NCBI RefSeq assembly: GCF_005508865.1 | Contig: NZ_SCOM01000008.1 | Span: 1-64,000, forward strand | Direction: 5' to 3' | DNA: 64,000 nt | Source: Pseudomonas sp. F(2018) | Lineage (GTDB): Bacteria; Pseudomonadota; Gammaproteobacteria; Pseudomonadales; Pseudomonadaceae | Shown here: in pieces, positions 23,209-30,854 of the stretch | Layout of the letters: every line of letters starts with the position of its first letter | How positions within the stretch are numbered: position 1 is the stretch's first letter | Notes under the pieces: model-generated | Database searches by the model: none | The model's input: only the letters and a program-made list of their open reading frames with translations | What the model was told of the DNA's origin: nothing | Translations under genes and position numbers: made by a program

Positions 23209-23514
23209 ATGGCCAAAACGAGCATGAAGAACCGTGAGCTGAAGCGTCAGCAAACGGTAGCCAAGTACGCCAAGAAGCGTGCCGAGCTGAAAGCTGTCAT
23301 CGCCAACCCGAACTCCACTCCGGAGCAGCGTTGGGAAGCCCAGGTCGCCCTGCAAAAGCAACCGCGTGACGCCAGCGCCAGCCGCCTGCGTAACCGTTGC
23401 CGCATCACTGGTCGTCCGCACGGCGTGTACCGCAAGTTCGGCCTCGGCCGTAACAAGCTGCGCGAAGCTGCGATGCGCGGTGATGTACCGGGTCTGGTGA
23501 AAGCCAGCTGGTAA
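23209..23514 (+). CDS. rpsN: 30S ribosomal protein S14 (long, zinc-free form)
   Basis: S14 is a late-assembly protein of the 30S head. The 101-residue protein is the long C-minus form: the CxxC zinc pairs of the short paralogue are absent, and the RNRCRITGRPHGVYRKFGL block is present. It is the last gene before two tandem hairpins and a new promoter, so it closes one transcription unit. Confidence 0.98.
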   Translation: MAKTSMKNRELKRQQTVAKYAKKRAELKAVIANPNSTPEQRWEAQVALQKQPRDASASRLRNRCRITGRPHGVYRKFGLGRNKLREAAMRGDVPGLVKASW

Positions 23515-23522
23515 CAATAGCG

Positions 23523-23549
23523 AAGCCGGCCTAGCGCCGGCTTTGTTTT
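23523..23549 (+). terminator. First terminator hairpin after rpsN
   Basis: AAGCCGGC (23523-23530) pairs with GCCGGCTT (23536-23543) around a 5-nt loop, followed by TGTTTTA. It lies 8 nt after the rpsN stop. Confidence 0.8.
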
Positions 23550-23553
23550 ATCG

Positions 23554-23585
23554 ATCAAGCCCCTTTTGGGGCTTGATTCATTTTT
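23554..23585 (+). terminator. Second terminator hairpin after rpsN
   Basis: ATCAAGCCCC (23554-23563) pairs with GGGGCTTGAT (23568-23577) around loop TTTT, followed by TCATTTTT. Its 3' arm contains the -35 box of the next promoter. Confidence 0.8.
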
Positions 23586-23601
23586 GATCGATCTCTAGAA
23601 T
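23573..23601 (+). promoter_or_regulatory. Promoter for rpsH-rpmJ
   Basis: TTGATT (23573-23578) and TAGAAT (23596-23601) are separated by exactly 17 nt. The -35 box is embedded in the 3' arm of the second terminator. The roughly 80-nt leader contains a small hairpin, CAGCC-GAAA-GGCTG, at 23648-23661 followed by TTCTTTTT. That hairpin could act as an attenuator. Confidence 0.7.
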
Positions 23602-23689
23602 GTCCGGCTCTCCTGAGCCTGGCATTTGCCGAGCTCGTGGATGGTTCCAGCCGAAAGGCTGTTCTTTTTGTATCAGGAGCATCTAGCCC

Positions 23690-24082
23690 ATGAGTATGCA
23701 GGACCCGTTAGCGGACATGCTAACTCGTATCCGTAATGCCCAGATGGCTGAAAAGTCGGTAGTAAGCATGCCGTCTTCCAAGCTGAAGGTGGCAGTAGCC
23801 AACGTTCTGAAGAATGAAGGTTACATCGCGGGATACCAGGTCAGCAGCGACGCCAAGCCGCAGCTGTCCATCGAGCTGAAGTACTTCGAAGGCCGTCCGG
23901 TCATCGAGGAGGTGAAACGTATCAGCCGTCCTGGCCTGCGCCAGTACAAGCCTGCTGATCAGCTGCCGAAAGTTCGCGGCGGTCTGGGCGTTTCCATCGT
24001 CTCCACCAACAAAGGTGTGATGACTGATCGCGCTGCACGCGCTGCCGGTGTCGGCGGTGAAGTGCTTTGCACCGTGTTCTAA
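23690..24082 (+). CDS. rpsH: 30S ribosomal protein S8
   Basis: S8 is a primary binder of 16S helix 21 and represses the spc genes in E. coli. The 130-residue protein begins MSMQDPLADMLTRIRNAQ. It has the C-terminal RNA-binding block GVSIVSTNKGVMTDRAARAA. It is the first gene of a transcription unit started by the promoter at 23573-23601. Confidence 0.98.
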   Translation: MSMQDPLADMLTRIRNAQMAEKSVVSMPSSKLKVAVANVLKNEGYIAGYQVSSDAKPQLSIELKYFEGRPVIEEVKRISRPGLRQYKPADQLPKVRGGLGVSIVSTNKGVMTDRAARAAGVGGEVLCTVF

Positions 24083-24094
24083 GGGGGGATAAGC

Positions 24095-24628
24095 ATGTCT
24101 CGCGTTGCTAAGAACCCCGTTAAGCTGCCGGCTGGTGTCGAGGTCAAACTCGCAGGCCAACAGCTTTCGATCAAGGGCGCCAAGGGCTCCCTCGAACTGA
24201 ACGTGCACTCGTCCGTGGAGGTCATCCAGGACGCCGGTGAGCTGCGTTTCGCTGCCCGCAATGGCGATCAGCAGAACCGTGCCATGGCCGGTACCACTCG
24301 TGCACTGGTCAACAACATGGTCATTGGCGTGAGCCAAGGCTTCGAGCGCAAGCTGCAACTGGTAGGTGTGGGTTACAAAGCCCAGGCCAAAGGCCAGGTG
24401 CTGAACCTCGCTCTGGGCTTCTCCCATCCGATCGACTACGAACTGCCGCAGGGCGTTACTGCCGAGACCCCGAGCCAGACCGATATCCTGATCAAGGGCA
24501 TCGACAAGCAACTGGTTGGTCAGGTAGCTGCGGAGATCCGCGACTTCCGTCGTCCTGAGCCGTACAAAGGCAAAGGTGTGCGTTATTCCGACGAAGTCGT
24601 ACGTCGCAAAGAAGCTAAGAAGAAGTAG
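24095..24628 (+). CDS. rplF: 50S ribosomal protein L6
   Basis: L6 lies near the factor-binding site beside the sarcin-ricin loop. The 177-residue protein begins MSRVAKNPVKLPAGVEVKL and ends with the conserved RRPEPYKGKGVRYSDEVVRR. It is between rpsH (12-nt gap) and rplR (10-nt gap). Confidence 0.98.
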   Translation: MSRVAKNPVKLPAGVEVKLAGQQLSIKGAKGSLELNVHSSVEVIQDAGELRFAARNGDQQNRAMAGTTRALVNNMVIGVSQGFERKLQLVGVGYKAQAKGQVLNLALGFSHPIDYELPQGVTAETPSQTDILIKGIDKQLVGQVAAEIRDFRRPEPYKGKGVRYSDEVVRRKEAKKK

Positions 24629-24638
24629 GGCATAGCAA

Positions 24639-24989
24639 ATGAGCGAAAAGAAAGAAACTCGTCTGCGTCGCGCTCGCAAGGCACGCCTGAAAATGCGCGA
24701 GCTGGAAACCGTACGCCTCAGCGTGTACCGCTCTTCCCAGCACATCTACGCCCAGGTCATTTCGGCCGACGGCGCCAAGGTTCTGGCCAGCGCCTCGACC
24801 CTGGACAAAGAACTGCGTGACGGCGCCACCGGCAACGTCGACGCGGCCAAGAAAGTCGGCCAACTGGTTGCCGAGCGCGCGAAAGCCGCTGGCGTTACCC
24901 AGGTAGCGTTCGATCGTTCTGGCTTCAAGTACCACGGCCGCGTGAAAGCGCTGGCTGATGCTGCTCGTGAAGGCGGGCTGGAGTTCTAA
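24639..24989 (+). CDS. rplR: 50S ribosomal protein L18
   Basis: L18 binds 5S rRNA and joins it to the 50S subunit. The 116-residue protein has a basic N-terminal tail (KKETRLRRARKARLKMRE). Its C-terminal block AFDRSGFKYHGRVKALADAA is conserved. It sits 3 nt before rpsE. Confidence 0.98.
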   Translation: MSEKKETRLRRARKARLKMRELETVRLSVYRSSQHIYAQVISADGAKVLASASTLDKELRDGATGNVDAAKKVGQLVAERAKAAGVTQVAFDRSGFKYHGRVKALADAAREGGLEF

Positions 24990-24992
24990 GTT

Positions 24993-25520
24993 ATGGCAAA
25001 TAACGAGCAAAAGCGCGATCGCGGCAACCGTGACGATGCCCAGAGCGATGGCTACACCGAGAAACTGGTCCAGGTTAACCGTGTTGCCAAGACCGTAAAG
25101 GGTGGCCGTATCTTCACCTTCACCGCGCTGACCGTGGTGGGTGATGGCAACGGTCGCGTCGGTTTCGGTCGCGGCAAGTCCCGCGAAGTGCCGGCCGCCA
25201 TCCAGAAGGCGATGGAAGCTGCACGTCGCAACATGATTCAGGTCGACCTGAACGGCACCACTCTGCAATACCCGATGAAGTCCGTGCATGGCGCGTCCCA
25301 CGTGTTCATGCAGCCCGCTTCCGAAGGTACCGGCATCATCGCCGGCGGCGCCATGCGTGCTGTTCTGGAAGTGGCTGGCGTGCAGAACGTCCTGGCCAAG
25401 TGCTACGGCTCTACCAACCCGGTGAACGTGGTGTACGCCACCTTCAAGGGTCTGAAGGCCATGCAGTCCCCGGCTTCCGTGGCTGCCAAGCGTGGCAAGA
25501 GCGTCGAGGAGATTCTCTGA
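24993..25520 (+). CDS. rpsE: 30S ribosomal protein S5
   Basis: S5 supports decoding fidelity and lines the mRNA entry. The 175-residue protein has the double-stranded-RNA-binding-like N-terminal domain (KLVQVNRVAKTVKGGRIF) and the C-terminal domain GTGIIAGGAMRAVLEVAG. The N-terminal tail before KLVQVNR (about 25 residues, with RDRGNRDDAQSDGY) is several residues longer than I recall for P. aeruginosa. The spectinomycin loop looks intact. Confidence 0.97.
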   Translation: MANNEQKRDRGNRDDAQSDGYTEKLVQVNRVAKTVKGGRIFTFTALTVVGDGNGRVGFGRGKSREVPAAIQKAMEAARRNMIQVDLNGTTLQYPMKSVHGASHVFMQPASEGTGIIAGGAMRAVLEVAGVQNVLAKCYGSTNPVNVVYATFKGLKAMQSPASVAAKRGKSVEEIL

Positions 25521-25522
25521 TC

Positions 25523-25699
25523 ATGGCTACCGTCAAAGTTACTCTGATCAAGAGCACCAACGGCCGTCTGGCCAACCACAAAGCTTGCGTCAAGGGCCTC
25601 GGCCTGCGTCGCATTGGTCACTCCGTGGAAGTTCAGGACACTCCTGAAAACCGCGGCATGATCAACAAGGCTTACTACCTGCTGCGTGTAGAGGGTTAA
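25523..25699 (+). CDS. rpmD: 50S ribosomal protein L30
   Basis: L30 is a small peripheral 50S protein. The ATG at 25523 (MATVKVTLIKSTNGRLANHK) starts 2 nt after the rpsE stop and gives the standard 58 residues. Longer in-frame readings begin inside rpsE and are not supported. It ends 3 nt before rplO. Confidence 0.96.
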   Translation: MATVKVTLIKSTNGRLANHKACVKGLGLRRIGHSVEVQDTPENRGMINKAYYLLRVEG

Positions 25700-25702
25700 T
25701 CC

Positions 25703-26137
25703 ATGCAACTGAACGATCTGCGTTCCGCGCCGGGTGCCCGTCGCGAGAAGCACCGTCCGGGCCGTGGCATCGGTAGCGGCCTGGGCAAGACCGGTGGCCG
25801 CGGCCACAAAGGTCAGACCTCCCGTACCGGCGGCTCCATCGCCCCCGGCTTCGAGGGTGGCCAACAGCCCCTGCACCGCCGTCTGCCGAAGTTCGGCTTC
25901 GTTTCCCTGAAGGCCATGGATCGCGCAGAAGTGCGTACCTCCGAGTTGGCCAAAGTGGAAGGCGATGTCGTCTCCCTGCAGTCGCTGAAGGATGCCAATC
26001 TGATTAACCAGCACGTACAGCGCGTAAAAGTCATGCTGTCCGGCGAGGTTACTCGTGCGGTTACCCTGAAAGGTATCGCCGTCACCAAAGGTGCGCGTGC
26101 GGCTATCGAAGCAGCTGGCGGCAAGTTCGAGGACTAA
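25703..26137 (+). CDS. rplO: 50S ribosomal protein L15
   Basis: L15 is a late-assembly 50S protein. The 144-residue protein has the Gly/Arg-rich N-terminal extension (GRGIGSGLGKTGGRGHKGQ) that threads into the rRNA. The stop codon is directly followed by the secY start with no gap, which suggests coupled translation. Confidence 0.98.
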   Translation: MQLNDLRSAPGARREKHRPGRGIGSGLGKTGGRGHKGQTSRTGGSIAPGFEGGQQPLHRRLPKFGFVSLKAMDRAEVRTSELAKVEGDVVSLQSLKDANLINQHVQRVKVMLSGEVTRAVTLKGIAVTKGARAAIEAAGGKFED

Positions 26138-27466
26138 ATGGCTAAGCAAGGTGCTCTCTCCGCGCTCAGCAATGGCGGGTTGTCCGAGCTGTGGGCTCGG
26201 CTGCGTTTTCTGTTCCTGGCGATCATCGTCTATCGGATCGGTGCGCACATTCCGGTTCCCGGAATAAACCCTGACCGGCTGGCCGACCTGTTCCGACAGA
26301 ACGAGGGGACCATTCTTAGCCTGTTCAACATGTTTTCCGGCGGCGCGCTGGAGCGGATGAGCATCTTTGCACTGGGGATCATGCCGTACATCTCGGCCTC
26401 GATCATCATGCAGCTGATGACCGCCGTCAGCCCGCAGCTGGAGCAGTTGAAGAAGGAAGGGGAAGCTGGCCGTCGCAAGATCAGCCAGTACACCCGCTAC
26501 GGCACTCTCGTCCTGGCAGTGGTTCAAGCCGTCGGCATGTCCGTCGGTCTGGCCAGTCAGGGCGTGGCCTTCTCGGTTGATTTCGGCTTCCACTTCGTGG
26601 CGGTGACGACCTTCGTGGCCGGCGCCATGTTCATGATGTGGCTGGGCGAGCAAATCACCGAGCGGGGTGTCGGCAACGGTATTTCGATGCTGATCTTTGC
26701 AGGCATCGTGGCCGGTCTGCCGTCGGCAATCGGGCAGTCTTTCGAGTCTGCTCGCCAGGGTGATATCAACATCTTCGCCCTGATTGCCATCGGCCTGCTG
26801 GCGGTAGCGATCATCGGTTTCGTGGTGTTCATCGAGCGTGGTCAGCGTCGCATTGCGGTGCACTACGCCAAGCGTCAGCAGGGCCGCAAGGTCTTCGCTG
26901 CGCAGACCAGCCACCTGCCGCTGAAGGTGAACATGGCCGGCGTCATTCCGGCTATCTTCGCCAGCAGCATCCTGCTGTTCCCGGCCTCGCTGGGTACCTG
27001 GTTCGGCCAGTCTTCTGGCATGAGCTGGCTGCAGGATCTGTCTCAGGCGATCGCTCCCGGTCAGCCGTTGAACATTCTGCTGTTTAGTGCAGGGATCATC
27101 TTCTTCTGCTTCTTCTATACGGCGCTGATGTTCAACCCGAAAGACGTAGCGGAAAACCTGAAGAAGTCCGGTGCCTTTATTCCGGGCATCCGTCCGGGCG
27201 AGCAGTCCGCGCGCTATATCGATGGCGTGTTGACCCGCTTGACCATGTTCGGTGCTCTGTACATGACGGCCGTATGTCTGCTCCCGCAGTTCCTGCAGGT
27301 GGCAGCCAACGTTCCGTTCTACCTTGGCGGGACCTCGTTGCTGATCGTGGTCGTGGTTGTGATGGATTTTATGTCCCAAGTACAATCGCACCTCGTTTCG
27401 CACCAGTACGAATCCCTGATGAAGAAAGCCAACCTGAAGGGCTATGGCGGCGGCATGCTCCGCTGA
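26138..27466 (+). CDS. secY: Preprotein translocase channel SecY
   Basis: SecY forms the protein-conducting pore of the inner membrane with SecE and SecG. The 442-residue protein has ten predicted membrane segments. The plug and early helices lie around LFNMFSGGALERMSIFALGI, and the cytoplasmic loop RRIAVHYAKRQQGRK is conserved for SecA and ribosome contact. The start ATG abuts the rplO stop. Confidence 0.98.
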   Translation: MAKQGALSALSNGGLSELWARLRFLFLAIIVYRIGAHIPVPGINPDRLADLFRQNEGTILSLFNMFSGGALERMSIFALGIMPYISASIIMQLMTAVSPQLEQLKKEGEAGRRKISQYTRYGTLVLAVVQAVGMSVGLASQGVAFSVDFGFHFVAVTTFVAGAMFMMWLGEQITERGVGNGISMLIFAGIVAGLPSAIGQSFESARQGDINIFALIAIGLLAVAIIGFVVFIERGQRRIAVHYAKRQQGRKVFAAQTSHLPLKVNMAGVIPAIFASSILLFPASLGTWFGQSSGMSWLQDLSQAIAPGQPLNILLFSAGIIFFCFFYTALMFNPKDVAENLKKSGAFIPGIRPGEQSARYIDGVLTRLTMFGALYMTAVCLLPQFLQVAANVPFYLGGTSLLIVVVVVMDFMSQVQSHLVSHQYESLMKKANLKGYGGGMLR

Positions 27467-27497
27467 CATGGTTTCCGTAAGGTTCTAGGAGTTACTG

Positions 27498-27614
27498 ATG
27501 AAAGTTCGTGCATCGGTCAAGAAGCTGTGCCGCAACTGCAAGATCATCCGCCGCGACGGTGTCGTGCGCGTGATCTGCAGCGCGGAGCCGCGTCACAAAC
27601 AGCGCCAAGGCTGA
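27498..27614 (+). CDS. rpmJ: 50S ribosomal protein L36 (zinc-binding form)
   Basis: L36 is the smallest 50S protein. The 38-residue protein (MKVRASVKKLCRNCKIIRRD and onward) is the C-plus form. Cys11, Cys14, Cys27 and His33 make a zinc ribbon, so this copy should be the one used under zinc-replete conditions. A Shine-Dalgarno TAGGAG precedes it at 27486-27491. It closes a transcription unit before the hairpin at 27636. Confidence 0.95.
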   Translation: MKVRASVKKLCRNCKIIRRDGVVRVICSAEPRHKQRQG

Positions 27615-27635
27615 GTGTGATTCACGCGTAATGAG

Positions 27636-27675
27636 CCCGGCAGCTAGTGCGCTGCCGGGTTGATTCTTTGTTATT
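27636..27675 (+). terminator. Terminator between rpmJ and rpsM
   Basis: CCCGGCAGC (27636-27644) pairs perfectly with GCTGCCGGG (27651-27659) around a 6-nt loop. The following stretch TTGATTCTTTGTTATT is T-rich but interrupted. The next promoter starts at the base after the stem. Confidence 0.7.
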
Positions 27676-27688
27676 ACAGCGCTAATAT
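27660..27688 (+). promoter_or_regulatory. Promoter of the alpha operon (rpsM-rplQ)
   Basis: TTGATT (27660-27665) and TAATAT (27683-27688) are separated by exactly 17 nt. The -35 hexamer is the same as at the rpsH promoter and also directly joins a terminator stem. The leader to rpsM is about 53 nt. Confidence 0.7.
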
Positions 27689-27747
27689 CGCGCGCCCTAT
27701 TTCTTGGCTTCCAGGGCGTGGGTAGCTGTCAATTGGAGTTCCACTGA

Positions 27748-28104
27748 ATGGCCCGTATTGCAGGCGTCAACATTCCGGATAACAAGCACACTGTTATCTC
27801 GCTGACCTACATCTACGGTGTTGGTCGCACCACTGCGCAGAAAATCTGTGCAACCACCGGTGTCAATCCGGCGGCAAAGATCAAAGATCTCTCTGACGAG
27901 CAGATCGAGCAGCTGCGTGGCGAAGTCGCCAAACTCACCACTGAAGGTGACCTGCGCCGCGAAATCAACATGAAGATCAAGCGTCTGATGGACCTGGGCT
28001 GCTATCGCGGTCTGCGTCACCGCCGTGGCCTGCCGGTCCGCGGTCAGCGCACCAAGACCAACGCGCGCACCCGTAAGGGCCCGCGTAAGCCGATCCGCAA
28101 GTAA
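27748..28104 (+). CDS. rpsM: 30S ribosomal protein S13
   Basis: S13 lies in the 30S head and forms bridges to the 50S subunit and contacts with P-site tRNA. The 118-residue protein begins MARIAGVNIPDNKHTVISLT and ends with the basic tail RTKTNARTRKGPRKPIRK. It is the first gene of the alpha operon. In E. coli, S4 represses translation from the leader here. Confidence 0.98.
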   Translation: MARIAGVNIPDNKHTVISLTYIYGVGRTTAQKICATTGVNPAAKIKDLSDEQIEQLRGEVAKLTTEGDLRREINMKIKRLMDLGCYRGLRHRRGLPVRGQRTKTNARTRKGPRKPIRK

Positions 28105-28134
28105 TTGCGCCCGCGAATCGACAGGAAATAAGTC

Positions 28135-28524
28135 ATGGCTAAGCCTGCTGCTCGTACTCGTAAGAAAGTCAAAAAGACAGTGGTTGATGGGATCGCCCAC
28201 ATTCACGCGTCTTTCAACAACACCATCGTGACCATTACCGACCGTCAAGGTAACGCCCTGTCCTGGGCTACCTCCGGTGGTTCCGGTTTCCGCGGCTCCC
28301 GTAAGTCCACCCCGTTCGCTGCCCAGGTGGCTGCCGAGCGTGCTGGTCAAGCAGCCCTGGAATACGGCCTGAAGAACCTCGACGTGAACGTCAAGGGTCC
28401 AGGTCCTGGTCGCGAATCCGCTGTGCGCGCTCTGAACGCCTGCGGCTACAAAATCGCCAGCATCACCGACGTGACGCCAATCCCGCACAACGGGTGCCGT
28501 CCGCCGAAGAAGCGTCGCGTGTAA
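28135..28524 (+). CDS. rpsK: 30S ribosomal protein S11
   Basis: S11 forms part of the 30S platform near the E site. The 129-residue protein has the conserved AHIHASFNNTIVTITDRQGN segment and the C-terminal DVTPIPHNGCRPPKKRRV. It lies between rpsM and rpsD. Confidence 0.98.
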   Translation: MAKPAARTRKKVKKTVVDGIAHIHASFNNTIVTITDRQGNALSWATSGGSGFRGSRKSTPFAAQVAAERAGQAALEYGLKNLDVNVKGPGPGRESAVRALNACGYKIASITDVTPIPHNGCRPPKKRRV

Positions 28525-28540
28525 TAGGAGACAGTGAAGA

Positions 28541-29161
28541 ATGGCTCGTTACATTGGTCCCAAGTGCAAACTGTCTCGCCGTGAAGGCACCGATCTCTTC
28601 CTGAAGAGTGGTGCGCGCGCGCTCGAATCCAAGTGCAACATCGAAGCGGCTCCTGGCCAGCACGGCGCTCGCCGTGGTCGTCAGTCCGACTACGGTACCC
28701 AGCTGCGTGAGAAGCAGAAAGTCCGTCGTATCTACGGCGTGCTGGAGCGTCAGTTCAGCAGTTACTACAAGGAAGCTGCCCGTCGCAAGGGCGCTACCGG
28801 CGAGAACCTGCTGCAGCTGCTGGAATGCCGTCTGGACAACGTGGTTTACCGCATGGGCTTTGGTGCTACCCGCGCCGAATCTCGTCAGCTGGTATCGCAC
28901 AAAGCCATCACCGTGAACGGTTCGACCGTGAACGTCCCGTCCTACCAGATCAAAGCTGGTGACGTCGTGGCCGTTCGCGAAAAGGCCAAGAACCAGCTGC
29001 GCGTTGCCCAGGCTCTTGACCTGTGCGCCCAGCGTGGTCGCGTTGAGTGGGTCGAAGTAGATGCTGAGAAGAAATCCGGCGTGTTCAAAAGCGTTCCGGT
29101 TCGCGGCGATCTGTCCTCCGACATCAACGAAAGCCTGATTGTCGAGCTCTACTCCAAGTAA
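28541..29161 (+). CDS. rpsD: 30S ribosomal protein S4
   Basis: S4 is a primary assembly protein of the 30S body, contributes to mRNA unwinding and represses the alpha operon in E. coli. The 206-residue protein has the N-terminal domain and an S4 RNA-binding fold around residues 95-160 (RLDNVVYRMGFGATRAESRQ). No N-terminal CxxC zinc pairs are present. It precedes rpoA by 22 nt. Confidence 0.98.
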   Translation: MARYIGPKCKLSRREGTDLFLKSGARALESKCNIEAAPGQHGARRGRQSDYGTQLREKQKVRRIYGVLERQFSSYYKEAARRKGATGENLLQLLECRLDNVVYRMGFGATRAESRQLVSHKAITVNGSTVNVPSYQIKAGDVVAVREKAKNQLRVAQALDLCAQRGRVEWVEVDAEKKSGVFKSVPVRGDLSSDINESLIVELYSK

Positions 29162-29183
29162 GGGCTAGAAAATAGGTGCATCC

Positions 29184-30185
29184 ATGCAGATTTCGGTAAA
29201 TGAGTTCCTGACCCCCCGTCATATCGACGTTCAGGCGGTCAGTTCGACCCGCGCCAAGATCACCCTCGAGCCCCTCGAGCGTGGTTTTGGCCATACCCTG
29301 GGCAACGCGCTGCGTCGCATCCTGTTGTCCTCCATGCCTGGCTGTGCAGTGGTCGAGGCCGAGATTGACGGCGTACTCCACGAGTACTCCGCCATCGAAG
29401 GTGTGCAGGAAGATGTGATTGAGATCCTGCTCAACCTGAAAGGCCTGGCCATCAAGCTGCACGGCCGTGACGAAGTCACCCTGACTCTGGCCAAAAAAGG
29501 CTCGGGTGTGGTCACTGCTGCCGATATCCAGCTGGATCACGACGTCGAGATCGTCAACGGCGATCACGTAATCGCCAACCTGGCGGACAACGGCGCTCTG
29601 AACATGAAACTCACCGTGCGTCGTGGCCGTGGCTACGAGCCGGCTGATGCCCGTCAGAGCGATGAAGACGAAAGCCGTAGCATCGGCCGTCTGCAACTGG
29701 ACTCCTCGTTCAGCCCGGTCCGTCGTGTTGCCTACGTGGTGGAAAACGCCCGCGTCGAGCAGCGTACCAACCTGGACAAGCTGGTCATTGACCTGGAAAC
29801 CAACGGCACCCTGGATCCTGAAGAGGCCATCCGCCGTGCCGCGACTATCCTCCAGCACCAACTGGCGGCCTTCGTTGATCTGAAGGGCGACAGTGAGCCG
29901 GTAGTGGTCGAGCAGGAAGACGAGATCGATCCGATCCTCCTGCGTCCAGTCGACGACCTCGAGCTGACCGTACGTTCGGCCAACTGCCTGAAGGCGGAGA
30001 ACATCTACTACATCGGTGACCTGATTCAGCGCACCGAAGTAGAGCTGCTCAAGACTCCGAACCTGGGCAAGAAGTCCCTGACCGAGATCAAGGACGTTCT
30101 GGCCTCCCGCGGTCTGTCCCTCGGTATGCGCCTCGACAACTGGCCGCCGGCAAGTCTGAAGAAGGACGATAAGGCTACTGCCTGA
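29184..30185 (+). CDS. rpoA: DNA-directed RNA polymerase subunit alpha
   Basis: RpoA dimerises to start polymerase assembly and binds UP elements and activators. The 333-residue protein has the N-terminal dimer domain (LEPLERGFGHTLGNALRRIL) and an acidic linker near residues 235-248. The C-terminal domain contains VRSANCLKAENIYYIGDLIQ and the DNA-binding helix NLGKKSLTEIKDVL. It is followed by rplQ. Confidence 0.99.
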   Translation: MQISVNEFLTPRHIDVQAVSSTRAKITLEPLERGFGHTLGNALRRILLSSMPGCAVVEAEIDGVLHEYSAIEGVQEDVIEILLNLKGLAIKLHGRDEVTLTLAKKGSGVVTAADIQLDHDVEIVNGDHVIANLADNGALNMKLTVRRGRGYEPADARQSDEDESRSIGRLQLDSSFSPVRRVAYVVENARVEQRTNLDKLVIDLETNGTLDPEEAIRRAATILQHQLAAFVDLKGDSEPVVVEQEDEIDPILLRPVDDLELTVRSANCLKAENIYYIGDLIQRTEVELLKTPNLGKKSLTEIKDVLASRGLSLGMRLDNWPPASLKKDDKATA

Positions 30186-30228
30186 TCGTCCGTAATCACC
30201 GAACCGAAAGTTTGGTAAGGAATTAATC

Positions 30229-30618
30229 ATGCGTCATCGTAAAAGTGGCCGTCACCTGAGCCGCACCAGCGCACACCGCAAGGCTATGTTCCAGAACATG
30301 GCGGTGTCGCTGTTCGAACACGAACTGATCAAAACCACCCTGCCGAAAGCCAAGGAACTGCGCCGCGTTGCCGAGCCGCTGATCACCCTGGCCAAGGTAG
30401 ACAGCGTTGCCAACCGTCGTCTGGCCTTCGACCGTACTCGTTCGAAAGCCATCGTCGGCAAGCTGTTCAACGACCTGGGCAAGCGCTACGCCACCCGTCA
30501 GGGCGGCTACCTGCGCATCCTGAAGTGCGGCTTCCGTGCTGGCGACAACGCTCCTATGGCGTACGTCGAGCTGGTTGACCGTCAGGTCGCTGGCGAAGCC
30601 GTAGAAGCTGCCGAATAA
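30229..30618 (+). CDS. rplQ: 50S ribosomal protein L17
   Basis: L17 lies near the tunnel exit. The 129-residue protein begins MRHRKSGRHLSRTSAHRKAM and has family length. It closes the alpha operon and the whole ribosomal cluster. A strong terminator follows at 30639. The catalase-peroxidase gene begins 236 nt later. Confidence 0.98.
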   Translation: MRHRKSGRHLSRTSAHRKAMFQNMAVSLFEHELIKTTLPKAKELRRVAEPLITLAKVDSVANRRLAFDRTRSKAIVGKLFNDLGKRYATRQGGYLRILKCGFRAGDNAPMAYVELVDRQVAGEAVEAAE

Positions 30619-30638
30619 GCTGCTTCTGCTGCACAAAG

Positions 30639-30662
30639 AACCGGGCCTAGGCCCGGTTTTTT
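30639..30662 (+). terminator. Terminator after rplQ
   Basis: AACCGGGC-CTAG-GCCCGGTT followed by six T in the read-out makes a textbook intrinsic terminator that ends the alpha operon. Confidence 0.93.
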
Positions 30663-30767
30663 GCTTTCTGGGTGAAGGTTTTTGGGCTCTTTTCTCGCCT
30701 CGAGGACTTGGCGATCAGCCGTCTCGTTTTAAGAGATAAAAGCTATCGACTCGTTGTCTTTCATAAA

Positions 30768-30797
30768 TTGGTCCGCCAGGCGAAGCGGGTCTAGTCT
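30768..30797 (+). promoter_or_regulatory. Possible katG promoter
   Basis: TTGGTC (30768-30773) and TAGTCT (30792-30797) are 18 nt apart, with a leader of about 50 nt to katG. The AT-rich stretch 30727-30767 upstream could hold an activator site. It does not match the four-part OxyR consensus well, so I leave regulation open. Confidence 0.35.
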
Positions 30798-30854
30798 CCT
30801 TCCATCGTCGGCCGCAATCGCAGGGACCGACCTGATGAGGAGAAGGAGAGAACC

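Noticed and set aside
30727..30767. OxyR binding site before katG
   Set aside because: The GATA/TATC arms are 5 nt apart, and the four ATAG/CTAT elements at 11-bp steps are not present; only one element matches well.
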